The notes under the pieces were generated by a model. That model searched no databases. It was not told where the DNA came from and saw only the letters and a program-made list of their open reading frames with translations. From NCBI RefSeq assembly GCF_000472925.1, contig NZ_AXAS01000019.1, positions 117,587 to 181,586 of the forward strand: 64,000 nucleotides of DNA, in the 5' to 3' direction. Below, piece by piece: positions 17,637 through 25,927 of this stretch. Source of the DNA: Bradyrhizobium sp. Ec3.3 (GTDB lineage: Bacteria; Pseudomonadota; Alphaproteobacteria; Rhizobiales; Xanthobacteraceae). The stretch's first letter is position 1. Each line of letters opens with the position of its first letter. A program made the translations under genes and the position numbers.

Positions 17637-17879
17637 TCAAACGTCGATTTCGGCGATCGGCTGACCGGCCATCACGGGCTCCTCGTTCTCGGCGAGGAAC
17701 CGCAGGATCTTGCCAGCGGCGCCGGCCTTCACCTCGTTGAACGACTTCATCACCTCGACGAGCCCGATCGTGTCGCTGTCCGCGACCACGTCGCCGTCGT
17801 TCTTGTAGACCGGCTTGTCCGGTGCAGGCTTGCGGTAGAAGATGCCGGGAAGCGGCGAGAAGATTTGTTGGGTTGCCAT
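17637..17879 (-). CDS. Free biotinyl carrier (BCCP-like lipoyl/biotinyl domain)
   Basis: 80 residues starting at the ATG at 17879, which has GAGGA 6 nt upstream. It is essentially one biotinyl domain: SPLPGIFYRKP at the start, then EVMKSF with the biotinylated lysine at residue 45. Most biotin domains use A/V-M-K, so VMK is acceptable. It lacks the N-terminal half of AccB. It sits 16 bp upstream of the biotin carboxylase start and 43 bp downstream of pxpA. It should swing carboxybiotin between AccC and the PxpB/PxpC carboxyltransferase. Confidence 0.92.
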   Translation of the reverse strand: MATQQIFSPLPGIFYRKPAPDKPVYKNDGDVVADSDTIGLVEVMKSFNEVKAGAAGKILRFLAENEEPVMAGQPIAEIDV

Positions 17880-17922
17880 GGGTTCCTCATGATGTGATTG
17901 CTTTGATTGTTGGCGCACCGGA

Positions 17923-18651
17923 TCAGCGCGCGGTGAGGTAGGGACGGACCGCCTCGCGAACGGCTTCTGCGATCGCCACCGCGTTGGGCGTGTCGGAATG
18001 GATGCAGATCGAATCCGCGCCTACGGTGATGTCGTTTCCGGCCACCGTCCGCGTCTTGCCTTCGCTCACGGCGCGCGTGCACCGTGAGGCGGCATCGATG
18101 GGGTCCTTGGCCTCGTGTTCGCGGGTGATGATGAGGCTGCCGTCGGCGTTATAGTCGAGGTCGGCATAATATTCGGCGACGAATGTGTGGCCGCGCCGCT
18201 CATAAACCTTTTGATGCAGCGTTCCCTTCATGCCGAGCAGTGGCACCTTGTAGACGTCGGCCGCATCAGCCACGGCTTCGGCGATCTCCTCGTTGCGCGA
18301 CGCCATGCCATAGAGCGCGCCGTGCGGCTTGATGTGGTTGAGCGTCATGCCCTCGGCGTCCAGGAATGCCTTGAGTGCTCCGATCTGATAGAGCAGGCAG
18401 TTGGCCAGCTCCTCGCGGCTGATCTTCATCTCCCTGCGGCCAAAGCCCTGCAAGTCCGGCAGCGAGGGGTGCGCGCCGACCTTGACGCCGAACTCCTTGG
18501 CGAGCTGCACCGTCTTGCGCATGTGATTGAAGTCGGAGGCATGAAAGCCGCAAGCGACGTTGGCGACGTCGATATGGGGCATCAGTGCCTTGTCGTCGCC
18601 CATCTTGTAGAGGCCGTAGGCCTCGCCCATGTCGCAGTTGATCACGACCAT
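17923..18651 (-). CDS. pxpA: LamB/YcsF family protein, PxpA-like (set 1)
   Basis: 242 residues. The N-terminal INCDMGEAYG and ANVACGFHASDFNHM blocks are the LamB/YcsF signature, and the H-rich metal-site blocks GAHPSLPD and IKPHGALY follow. PxpA works with PxpBC in ATP-dependent 5-oxoproline cleavage. The start at 18651 is placed about 10 nt behind GGGAGG; a frame-continuing upstream start at 18732 would run almost to livK. The gene heads the carboxylase group and follows livK by 88 bp on the same strand. Confidence 0.9.
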   Translation of the reverse strand: MVVINCDMGEAYGLYKMGDDKALMPHIDVANVACGFHASDFNHMRKTVQLAKEFGVKVGAHPSLPDLQGFGRREMKISREELANCLLYQIGALKAFLDAEGMTLNHIKPHGALYGMASRNEEIAEAVADAADVYKVPLLGMKGTLHQKVYERRGHTFVAEYYADLDYNADGSLIITREHEAKDPIDAASRCTRAVSEGKTRTVAGNDITVGADSICIHSDTPNAVAIAEAVREAVRPYLTAR

Positions 18652-18739
18652 CTCTCCATTTCCTCCCAACGGCTTTGCAGACGAAGAAGCAAGGCCGTCC
18701 GGGGCGCGCCTGGCGTACCCCGGACGGCGCATTTGCGGG

Positions 18740-19927
18740 TTACTTGGACACCAGATAGTCGAGCGGAATCTTTTCCGAAATGGTCCACTGATCGACCACC
18801 TTCGGCTTGCCGGCCTCGGTGTCGACGATCAGGTAACGGCCCTGGTTCTGGTGGTGGATGTCCTTGGTGAAGGTGCGCGGCCCGAACAGCGTGGCTTCGT
18901 TGTTCATCTTCTCGAGCTCGACCACGACAGCGGCCGCATCGGTCGACTTGGCGCGTTCGACCGCCTTGGCCCAGACGTCGATCAGGACGTAGCCGGGATA
19001 GACGTACTGGCTGGACGGATCGCCACCGGTGACTTCCTTGTACTTCTTGTTGAACTCATTGACCTTGGGATTGGGATCGTCGCCATACACCGAGCCCTGC
19101 ACGGGGACATAGAAGTTCGAGAGGTCAGGCACGGCGTTCAGCCAATAGCTGCCGTCGACGCCGGAGCCATTCAGGATCATCGACTTGATGCCGGCGGCGC
19201 GGATCTGCTTGATGGCGGAAACGGCACCCGGCATCATCGTGCAGAGCATGATGGCGTCGGGTTCCTTCGGCAGGCTCTTGATGCGCGTGATCTGCGAGGC
19301 GATCGAGGCGTCATCGTTCTTGAAAGTGTCGCTGCCGACGAGCTTGGCTTCCTTCAGGTGCGGCATCTGCCAGTCGAAGCCGTCGCAAATTCCCTTGTTG
19401 TAGACGGTCCAGCTATCGAGCAGCCGGTAGAAGTTGCGCGCGTTCTTCTTGTTGTAGGCCCATTCCGCCATGGTTGCGCCCTGTACGGCCGCGAGCACCG
19501 AGGCTGAGAACGAGAAGGGGCCGACGCCCGGAATGCCGGCCTTGATCGACTCCGCGCAGAGGAAGAAAGAAACCTTGCCGGCCGCCTGCGCTTGCAGCGC
19601 TGCGGGTGCGCCGAAATCGTAGTCGCAGGAGACGATGACGAGATCGGCGCCCTGGTCGAGCACTGCGAGGCCGGCTTTGGCGCCTTCGGCCTGGTCGGTC
19701 TTGGTGTCGGCGAAGACGGGCTTGATCTTCTTGCCGAGCAGGCCGCCGGCCTTGTTGATCTCGTCGATCCGGATCAGGGCCGCATCCTGCGCCGGCTTGT
19801 CGTAGGCCTGCATGAATCCGGATGCCGCGGTCGCGAAGCCGACGACGATCTCGTCGGCCGCCTGTGCCGGCGTGAACCCGAGCGCGGACGCTCCGGCCAG
19901 AAAGCCAAGTACTGTATTCAAACGCAT
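18740..19927 (-). CDS. livK: Branched-chain-amino-acid-type ABC transporter substrate-binding protein
   Basis: 395 residues with a signal peptide (RLNTVLGFLAGASALGFTPAQA-A). Mature blocks DEIVVGFATAASG, IDEINKAGGLLGKKIKPVFADTKTDQAEG and the later ILNGSGVDGSYW are typical of the Leu/Ile/Val-binding periplasmic type 6 domain. The ATG at 19927 was preferred because the GGAGGAG preceding it overlaps the only longer start. The ligand is probably not necessarily a branched-chain amino acid: the family also binds amides and urea, and the neighbouring pxp genes suggest a cyclic amide or acid (inference). Confidence 0.92.
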   Translation of the reverse strand: MRLNTVLGFLAGASALGFTPAQAADEIVVGFATAASGFMQAYDKPAQDAALIRIDEINKAGGLLGKKIKPVFADTKTDQAEGAKAGLAVLDQGADLVIVSCDYDFGAPAALQAQAAGKVSFFLCAESIKAGIPGVGPFSFSASVLAAVQGATMAEWAYNKKNARNFYRLLDSWTVYNKGICDGFDWQMPHLKEAKLVGSDTFKNDDASIASQITRIKSLPKEPDAIMLCTMMPGAVSAIKQIRAAGIKSMILNGSGVDGSYWLNAVPDLSNFYVPVQGSVYGDDPNPKVNEFNKKYKEVTGGDPSSQYVYPGYVLIDVWAKAVERAKSTDAAAVVVELEKMNNEATLFGPRTFTKDIHHQNQGRYLIVDTEAGKPKVVDQWTISEKIPLDYLVSK

Positions 19928-19957
19928 GAGCCACTCCTCCAATTGAGCAAACGAACG

Positions 19958-21031
19958 TCAGTTCAGTTCCTTCAGCGCCGTCTGGACGGGGCGCGCCAGA
20001 CGCCGCTGCAACGGCCATCCACGCCAGGAGAATTCCTGGTTGCGGGTCAGTCCCATGGGCAGGTACATCAGGATCACGATGGTGATGATGCCGATCGCGA
20101 TCTCCTGGACGCCGTTCGGCAATGCGACGGTGTGGCCGCCGAGGCTGATGCCCTTCTCGAGATTGCGGAACAGCTCGATCAGTACCGACATCACAACCAC
20201 GCCCGAGACGGCCCCGCTGAGGCTGTACATGCCGCCGACCACCAGCATCGACAGCGTGACGAAGGTCGTCCGCAGATAGAACGCGCCGGGATTCACTATG
20301 CTGAGGAAGTGCGCATAGAGCGCGCCCGCGAGCCCGATGATGAAGGCGCTGACGACGAACGCGATCAGCCGCTCGCGGACAATGTCGATACCGGAGGCGC
20401 TCGCCGCGACCGCTTCGTCGCGTGTGGCGCGAAGCGCAAGCCCCGAGCGCGAGATCGAATAGAGATAGGCGATCACGATCGCGACGGCGGCACCGAGCCA
20501 GCCGATCCAGACATTCATGGTCGGCGGAATGCCGACGATCGAGCCTTGTCCGCCCGTCACGGAGTCCCAGTTCGAATAGACGTTGTTGACGACGCCAAGC
20601 AGGCCGAAGGTCGCGATCGAGGCGGCGATGCCCGACAGGCGCATGATGACGCGCCCGATGATCAGCGCGAACAGTGCCGCGAACACGCCCGAGATCGGGG
20701 TCGCCACCCACATCGGCAGTTGCGTGTGCAGGAGCCAGGCCGGCAATCCCTTCAGCGTGATCGACTTCATCACCGGCGGAATGGCGAGCCAGGCGGTCAT
20801 GTAGGCGCCAAGGCACATGAAGCTGATGTGGCCGAACGACAAGAGGCCGGAATTGCCGACGAAGACATAGAGCCCGACGACCACCATGATGTTGATGAAC
20901 ATCTCGACTGCAGTGCGGTTGAAGGCCCGGCTGCCGAACTGATAGGTGAGGGCGGCCATGATGAGCAGCGCCACGATCAGGATGATCGGTGTTACGATCG
21001 TCTGCCGGATGACGGAGGGCCGCGTCGACAT
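19958..21031 (-). CDS. livM: Branched-chain-type ABC transporter permease LivM
   Basis: 357 residues with about nine membrane segments. GNSGLLSFGHISFMCLGAYM is the canonical LivM motif, and ATRDEAVAASASGI corresponds to the conserved cytoplasmic EAA-like loop. The start at 21031 lies 4 bp after the LivH stop at 21036. It pairs with LivH to make the membrane pore. Confidence 0.93.
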   Translation of the reverse strand: MSTRPSVIRQTIVTPIILIVALLIMAALTYQFGSRAFNRTAVEMFINIMVVVGLYVFVGNSGLLSFGHISFMCLGAYMTAWLAIPPVMKSITLKGLPAWLLHTQLPMWVATPISGVFAALFALIIGRVIMRLSGIAASIATFGLLGVVNNVYSNWDSVTGGQGSIVGIPPTMNVWIGWLGAAVAIVIAYLYSISRSGLALRATRDEAVAASASGIDIVRERLIAFVVSAFIIGLAGALYAHFLSIVNPGAFYLRTTFVTLSMLVVGGMYSLSGAVSGVVVMSVLIELFRNLEKGISLGGHTVALPNGVQEIAIGIITIVILMYLPMGLTRNQEFSWRGWPLQRRLARPVQTALKELN

Positions 21032-21035
21032 ACGA

Positions 21036-21950
21036 TCAGACTCTCTGCTTGGAGGATTTCGGTGCGAACAGGCCCTGCGGCCGCACCAGGAGCACGACGA
21101 TGACGGCGCCATAGACGAAGGCGTCGCGGAACACGCGGGCGTCGTGCGGCAAGGTTGCCTGGAACACGACGCTCGCCCCGCCGATCAGGAAGCCGGCGGC
21201 AACCGCTCCTGGAATGCTGCCGAGGCCGCCGATCACGGTCGCGATGAAGGCGATCAGCATCACGTTGGCGCCCATGCCGATATCGGCGGTGCCGGAGTTG
21301 GTGGCCAGGATCAGGCCGATCGCAGCGGCCAGCATGCCGCTGATGGCGAAGGCCAGCAGGATCACGCCGTTGGCGCGGACCCCGAGCATGCGGGCCATGG
21401 TGAAATTCTCCGCCGCCGCGCGCATCTCCAGCCCATAGCGCGTGCGCTTGAGGAACAGGACGAGCACGACCAGCACGACCAGCGTGATGATGATGGTCAG
21501 GATCTGGAGCATCGGAATGTGGGCCCCGAGGAATTCGACCGGCAGGCCCAGGCTCGGCCACAGTGTGATCGATTTCGGACGGCTCGAATACAACATCAAA
21601 AGGAGATGCCTGATGACGAAGCCGAGCGCGAAGGATGCAATCATCATCGTCGCCGGATTGGTGTTGCGGAAGCGGCGGAAGACGACGATCTCCGAGAGGA
21701 CCGAAAGCACGGCACCAATCAGGAGGAGAAGCGGGATCAGCAGATAGAACGGCAGTTGGCCGGCAAATACGATCGCCGCTGCGTCGACCGAGGGCCACAG
21801 CATTGCGAACACGCAGAAGGCGATGAAATCGCCGTGGGCGAAATTGACGAGCCGCATGACACCGAAGATCAGGGCGATGCCGAGCGCGCCGAGGGCGTAG
21901 AGGCTGCCGAGGCTCAGGGCGTCGAAGACGATCTGCAGGATCTCCGTCAT
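21036..21950 (-). CDS. livH: Branched-chain-type ABC transporter permease LivH
   Basis: 304 residues, strongly hydrophobic. It has GSLYALGALGIALIFGVMRLVNFAHGDF at the N-terminus, the defining LivH block, and MRAAAENFTMARMLGVRAN for the ATPase-contacting loop. It starts right after the livF stop (21952) and precedes livM by 4 bp. Confidence 0.94.
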   Translation of the reverse strand: MTEILQIVFDALSLGSLYALGALGIALIFGVMRLVNFAHGDFIAFCVFAMLWPSVDAAAIVFAGQLPFYLLIPLLLLIGAVLSVLSEIVVFRRFRNTNPATMMIASFALGFVIRHLLLMLYSSRPKSITLWPSLGLPVEFLGAHIPMLQILTIIITLVVLVVLVLFLKRTRYGLEMRAAAENFTMARMLGVRANGVILLAFAISGMLAAAIGLILATNSGTADIGMGANVMLIAFIATVIGGLGSIPGAVAAGFLIGGASVVFQATLPHDARVFRDAFVYGAVIVVLLVRPQGLFAPKSSKQRV

Positions 21951-21951
21951 C

Positions 21952-22674
21952 TCAGTGATCTCCGAAGCCGAAATAGGCCTGCTTCAGGCGATCGTCCTTG
22001 ATCATGTCGGTGGCCGCCCCCTCCAGAACGATGCGACCTCCGCGGATCAGGATCATCCGTCCACCGGTCATCATGGCGCGGGTCGAGCTTTGCTCGACGA
22101 TCAGGAGCGTGAGCTTGCGCTGCGCCCGCAGCCGCACCAGGATCTCGTAGACCTGGTCGATGATCTTTGGCGCGAGGCCGAGCGACGGCTCGTCGATCGC
22201 CATGATGCGCGGAGCGGCCATCAGTGCGCGACCGATGACCAGCATCTGCTGCTGGCCGCCGGAGAGCATGCCGGCCGGGGTGTGGCGGCGCTCGGCCAGC
22301 ATGGGGAATTCTTCGTAGACGGACGCCAGATCGTCGGCGATGTTCTTGCGGTCGCGCCGCATGCCGGTGCCGACCTTCAGATTCTCCTCGATCGTCAGCG
22401 CGCCAAAGACGTTCCGCCCCTCCGGCACCAGCGAGAATCCGCGCCGGGCGATGTCTTCCGGTGATGCGCCCGCGACTTTTACGCCGTCCATCGTGATGGA
22501 GCCTGATCCGGGCGGCACGACGCCCGCGATCGCGTTGAGCAAGGTCGACTTGCCGGCGCCGTTCGGGCCGGTCACGAACAGAACTTCGCCTTCGTCGATT
22601 TTCAGTGTGACCCCACGCAGGGCCGTCAAGCGCCCGTAGCTGACCGTGATATCGTCGACGGCGAGCAGCGTCAT
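21952..22674 (-). CDS. livF: Branched-chain-type ABC transporter ATPase LivF
   Basis: 240-residue ABC ATPase. Walker A is GPNGAGKST near residue 36, the signature is LSGGQQQML, and Walker B runs RIMAIDEPSLGLAP, the LivF-specific form. The ATG at 22674 overlaps the livG stop by four bases. Confidence 0.95.
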   Translation of the reverse strand: MTLLAVDDITVSYGRLTALRGVTLKIDEGEVLFVTGPNGAGKSTLLNAIAGVVPPGSGSITMDGVKVAGASPEDIARRGFSLVPEGRNVFGALTIEENLKVGTGMRRDRKNIADDLASVYEEFPMLAERRHTPAGMLSGGQQQMLVIGRALMAAPRIMAIDEPSLGLAPKIIDQVYEILVRLRAQRKLTLLIVEQSSTRAMMTGGRMILIRGGRIVLEGAATDMIKDDRLKQAYFGFGDH

Positions 22675-23447
22675 GACGCGACCACCTCTTCAGCGACGAT
22701 CGGCGGAATCAATTCGTCGCGCTGCGTGCCCATATAGGCGTGTCGCACCGCATCGCTGTCGCGGATCTCCGCGGGTGTACCGTCTTCGATGATTTCGCCG
22801 GAGTCGAGGACGAAAATGCGCTCGCAGAGCTCGAGAACGAGGCCGATATTGTGTTCGATCAGGAGCACGCCGACGTTGAGCTCACCCGCGATCCGCCGGA
22901 TGATCGCGGCGAGATCGTGGCTCTCATGCTCGGACATGCCCGCCGCAGGCTCGTCGAGCAGCAGATAGCGCGGCGTGCACATGATGGCGCGGCCGATGGC
23001 GACACGCCGCTCGTCCGTGTAGGGCAGGGCACCCGCGATGGTATTGGCCAGATGCGAAATGCCGAGCCAGGCCAGGACACGCTCGGCCTCCGCCATCGCA
23101 TCACGACGGGCCTGGCCGAGGCCGACGCCGGTCACCTCCAGGTTGTCCATCACCGGCAGGTCGCGGAAAAGCCGGCCCGACTGGAAAGTCCGCGCCACGC
23201 CTTTGCGTCGCAACTTGTGCGCCGCAATGCCGTTGAGCGGTTCGCCCTCCAGTTCGACGCTACCGATGCCGACCGGCTGAAAACCTGTAAGTACATTGAT
23301 AAGGGTGGTTTTCCCGGCGCCATTCGGGCCGATCAGCCCGGTGATACGTCCCCGCGGTACGGTCAGGGTAACGCCGGACAACGCTTTCAAGCCTTCGAAT
23401 TGGACGCTGACATCGCGAGCGACCAACTCCGAGCCACCGGACATCAT
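22671..23447 (-). CDS. livG: Branched-chain-type ABC transporter ATPase LivG
   Basis: 258-residue ABC ATPase with Walker A GPNGAGKTT, the LivG-typical RKGVARTFQ and Walker B YLLLDEPAAGMSEHE. The ABC signature LSGGxx is replaced by ALPYTDERRVAIGRA, in keeping with many LivG proteins. It is the first gene of the minus-strand transporter-carboxylase unit. A LysR gene diverges 98 bp away, so the promoter region lies in 23448-23545. Confidence 0.94.
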   Translation of the reverse strand: MMSGGSELVARDVSVQFEGLKALSGVTLTVPRGRITGLIGPNGAGKTTLINVLTGFQPVGIGSVELEGEPLNGIAAHKLRRKGVARTFQSGRLFRDLPVMDNLEVTGVGLGQARRDAMAEAERVLAWLGISHLANTIAGALPYTDERRVAIGRAIMCTPRYLLLDEPAAGMSEHESHDLAAIIRRIAGELNVGVLLIEHNIGLVLELCERIFVLDSGEIIEDGTPAEIRDSDAVRHAYMGTQRDELIPPIVAEEVVAS

Positions 23448-23517
23448 CTCAACGCCTTCTTACCCGCGAACCGATGGATTGATTTTTCCGTTCCACCGGG
23501 TGATTGTAAAATTCGAA

Positions 23518-23534
23518 ATATCGTTCGCTGATAT
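23518..23534. promoter_or_regulatory. Candidate LysR operator between livG and lysR
   Basis: The 17-bp element ATATC-N7-GATAT contains the generic LysR T-N11-A spacing (T at 23521, A at 23533). It lies 12 bp before the divergent LysR start and 71 bp before livG, where an autoregulatory and activating site would be expected. Only the core five bases match on each arm, so this is a candidate. Confidence 0.4.
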
Positions 23535-23545
23535 CGGAAATTTTG

Positions 23546-24466
23546 ATGTCTCTGACGTTCCGTCAGGTTCGGCATTTCATCGCCACGGCCGAAACCGGAC
23601 GCGTTTCGGCGGCCGCGGCCGCTCTGAACGTGACGCAGTCGGCGGTTACGGCCTCGATCAAGGCGCTGGAAGCCGAGCTCGGCCGCAAGCTGTTCGACCG
23701 TCACTCGAACGGCGTGACGCTGACCTTCGACGGACAGGAGTTTTTGCAACGCGCCCGCGCCATCGAGGCGAGTGTGTCAGATGCGATGCGCGGTCCGCAT
23801 CGCTGGGGAACGCAGGTTGACGGCACAGTCGACGTGGCCGTCAGCTACACCGTTGCCGGATATTTCTTGCCGCCGCTGTTGTCCCGCTTCTGGCGTTCCT
23901 TTCCAGGTATAACGATACGTCTGCACGAATTTCAGCGCGATGCGATCGAGCAGAGTCTGATCAGCGGCAGTGTCGATGCGGCGGTCATGCTCGTCTCGAA
24001 TCTGCATGACCGGCACTCCATTCGTTCGCGGCTGTTGCTGCGTTCGCCGCGTCGCTTGTGGACTTGTGCCAATCATCCGCTGCTCCGGAAAGATAGCATC
24101 AAGCTGGCAGATCTGGCGAGCGAGCCCTATCTGATGTTGACCGTCGACGAAGCCGAGCGCTCCGCGATGCGTTACTGGCAGCACACGACGCACGTGCCAA
24201 ACGTTATCTTCCGCACTCTGTCGGTCGAAGCCGTTCGCAGCATGGTCGCGACCGGCATGGGAATCACCATCCTTTCGGACATGGTCTATCGTCCGTGGTC
24301 GCTCGAGGGACATCGTATCGATCTCAAGACGCTCGATGACGATGTCCACACCATGGATGTCGGGCTTGCCTGGAAGAGCAAGGCAGAGCTTTCTCCGGCG
24401 GCCCGCGCGTTCTGCGAGTTCGTCGCTCATTCCTATCCCGGATCCGAGCCGGTCCAATTCGACTAG
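23546..24466 (+). CDS. LysR-family transcriptional regulator
   Basis: 306 residues from the ATG at 23546; a TTG one codon upstream is disregarded. The N-terminal DNA-binding domain reads FRQVRHFIATAETGRVSAAA then LNVTQSAVTASIKALE. The effector domain shares long blocks with the LysR at 13202-14167 (GYFLP, MLVSNL, MLTVDEAERSAMRYW, YRPWSLEG, HTMDVGLA). Divergent orientation from livG with a T-N11-A site in between suggests that it controls the liv-pxp-carboxylase unit (inference). It is convergent with the LacI gene. Confidence 0.93.
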   Translation: MSLTFRQVRHFIATAETGRVSAAAAALNVTQSAVTASIKALEAELGRKLFDRHSNGVTLTFDGQEFLQRARAIEASVSDAMRGPHRWGTQVDGTVDVAVSYTVAGYFLPPLLSRFWRSFPGITIRLHEFQRDAIEQSLISGSVDAAVMLVSNLHDRHSIRSRLLLRSPRRLWTCANHPLLRKDSIKLADLASEPYLMLTVDEAERSAMRYWQHTTHVPNVIFRTLSVEAVRSMVATGMGITILSDMVYRPWSLEGHRIDLKTLDDDVHTMDVGLAWKSKAELSPAARAFCEFVAHSYPGSEPVQFD

Positions 24467-24569
24467 CGAGCCGCTTGGCTCTGCCGAGGTGGGTTGAAGC
24501 TTGATCTCAATGCCTTCGTCCACGCGCTGGATTTAGGTACTGTTTGGCGCCAGTGGGTTTATTCCCCAG

Positions 24570-25601
24570 TCATAGCGATTCCGGCAGATAGAGATGAGGT
24601 TCCAGAAAGCGCTGCCCAGGTAGGCTTTCGCCGGGGCCCCGCGTGGCATTGACCATTAAAGACACGAGATCCCTGCTGAACTCCTCAAGTGGAGTGCAGA
24701 CCGCCAACAATACGTAGCGATCAGACAGCGCGGCCCGGGATTCGGGCGTCAACTCGTTCACGATGAGCTTGACCTCTCCCGGCCTGCGCGCTTCGCGCAA
24801 AGCCGAGATTGCGCCCTCCATGCCGCCTCCGGCAACGTACAATCCTTTGAGGTCAGAGTGGCGCTCGAGCAGGTCGAGCGTCGCTTCATGCGTGAGTTGA
24901 GGTGTCTCCAAGTTGACGAGAGTATCGAGCACTGTGCATCTTGGGTGGTATTCTCGGAAGTAGCTGCGGAAGCCTGTTTCTCGCAATTCATGCCCGTGCC
25001 AGCGATGACCGCCGACGAAGACCGCGACTTTTCCCGGCTCGTGCATGGCCGTCGCAAGCATATAGGCCGCGACACGCCCCACCTTGAGATTGTTAAGTCC
25101 GACATAGGCTGCGCGTTCACCTTGGGCGTAGTCCGAAAGCAACGAGACTGTCGGCACGCTGGCCGCCTTGAGATCGGTTACGGCTGCAGTGGTGTCCTGA
25201 TGATTGGCGGCGACGGCGGCCAGCGCATCGACCCGGGAGCCGATCGCGCGCATCATCTGCGCCATGTCCTTGGTTGTCTGTGTCGGGCAGAACTCGATGA
25301 TCGCCTGCGCTGAAATGCCTGGAGCGGTTTTGACCGCATGTTCCAGATGCCGCGCCATCGACTGATAGAAGCTCTGCTCCGGTTTGGTCAGCAAAAAACC
25401 CAGCCGGAAATTCGGCAGATCCGGGTTCAGACGCTGCTCGATCAGCCGCGTGGCGTGATAGCCGACTCGTACGGCGGCCGCGAAGACGCGGTGCGCAGTG
25501 TCGGAGCGGACGTTCTGGCGCCCGTTGAGAACACGGTCGACGGTCGAAGGGCTGACACCCGCTTCCCTCGCCACGTCGATGATGGTCGGTCTGTCAGCCA
25601 T
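24570..25601 (-). CDS. LacI-family repressor, probable regulator of the inositol operon
   Basis: 343 residues from the ATG at 25601; the reading frame also has a GTG at 25607. The N-terminal PTIIDVAREAGVSPSTVDRVLNGR is a perfect LacI helix-turn-helix plus hinge start; the rest is a ribose-binding-like effector domain. It diverges from the inositol transport and catabolic genes. A 17-bp palindrome lies 16 bp upstream of its start. Inositol clusters are often run by RpiR-type IolR; no such gene is in this window, so this LacI is the likely controller (inference). Confidence 0.92.
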   Translation of the reverse strand: MADRPTIIDVAREAGVSPSTVDRVLNGRQNVRSDTAHRVFAAAVRVGYHATRLIEQRLNPDLPNFRLGFLLTKPEQSFYQSMARHLEHAVKTAPGISAQAIIEFCPTQTTKDMAQMMRAIGSRVDALAAVAANHQDTTAAVTDLKAASVPTVSLLSDYAQGERAAYVGLNNLKVGRVAAYMLATAMHEPGKVAVFVGGHRWHGHELRETGFRSYFREYHPRCTVLDTLVNLETPQLTHEATLDLLERHSDLKGLYVAGGGMEGAISALREARRPGEVKLIVNELTPESRAALSDRYVLLAVCTPLEEFSRDLVSLMVNATRGPGESLPGQRFLEPHLYLPESL

Positions 25602-25616
25602 TTGCACCGCTCATCC

Positions 25617-25633
25617 TGATGTAATTTACATCA
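25617..25633. promoter_or_regulatory. LacI-type operator palindrome
   Basis: TGATGTAA-T-TTACATCA is a perfect inverted repeat with 8-bp arms around one central base. It begins 16 bp upstream of the LacI ATG, where binding would block that gene's own transcription. A lone half site TTACATC recurs at 25862-25868 ahead of the inositol operon. Palindromes of this size and symmetry are typical LacI-family targets. Confidence 0.65.
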
Positions 25634-25793
25634 TTTAGCCTCAACGTATTGATGCTTTTACGGCGCGTCAAGCTTGATCGACTGAATGAGCATTGGAGTC
25701 AGTGGGCGAGAAATGAGGTTCATCTATCGGAAAAGCGAGGGACATCTGTTCTGATGGCTATCACGGCTAGCGTGGTGGCGTCGCCTCATAAAT

Positions 25794-25820
25794 ACGTCAG
25801 GATACGTCATACAATGACGT
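25794..25820. promoter_or_regulatory. Second palindrome cluster in the inositol-operon promoter region
   Basis: ACGTCAT-ACA-ATGACGT (25804-25820) is a perfect inverted repeat with 7-bp arms. A third copy of the half site, ACGTCA, stands at 25794-25799 in direct orientation. A TTGACG at 25838-25843 could be the -35 of the operon promoter; no good -10 was found. The rest of the 25634-25927 gap holds nothing else recognised. The regulator of this site is unknown. Confidence 0.45.
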
Positions 25821-25927
25821 GAAATACCCCACTTTCCTTGACGTTCACTGCTTCAGCATCGTTACATCCTCGCGTCGACACGCCGAATAAACAAGCAGAC
25901 ATCAACAGGCCGGAGGAACAGGCGGAC

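Noticed and set aside
16226..17879. Housekeeping acetyl-CoA carboxylase accBC
   Set aside because: The biotinyl protein is only 80 residues, lacking the AccB N-terminal half, and the genes are embedded between pxpA and pxpBC.
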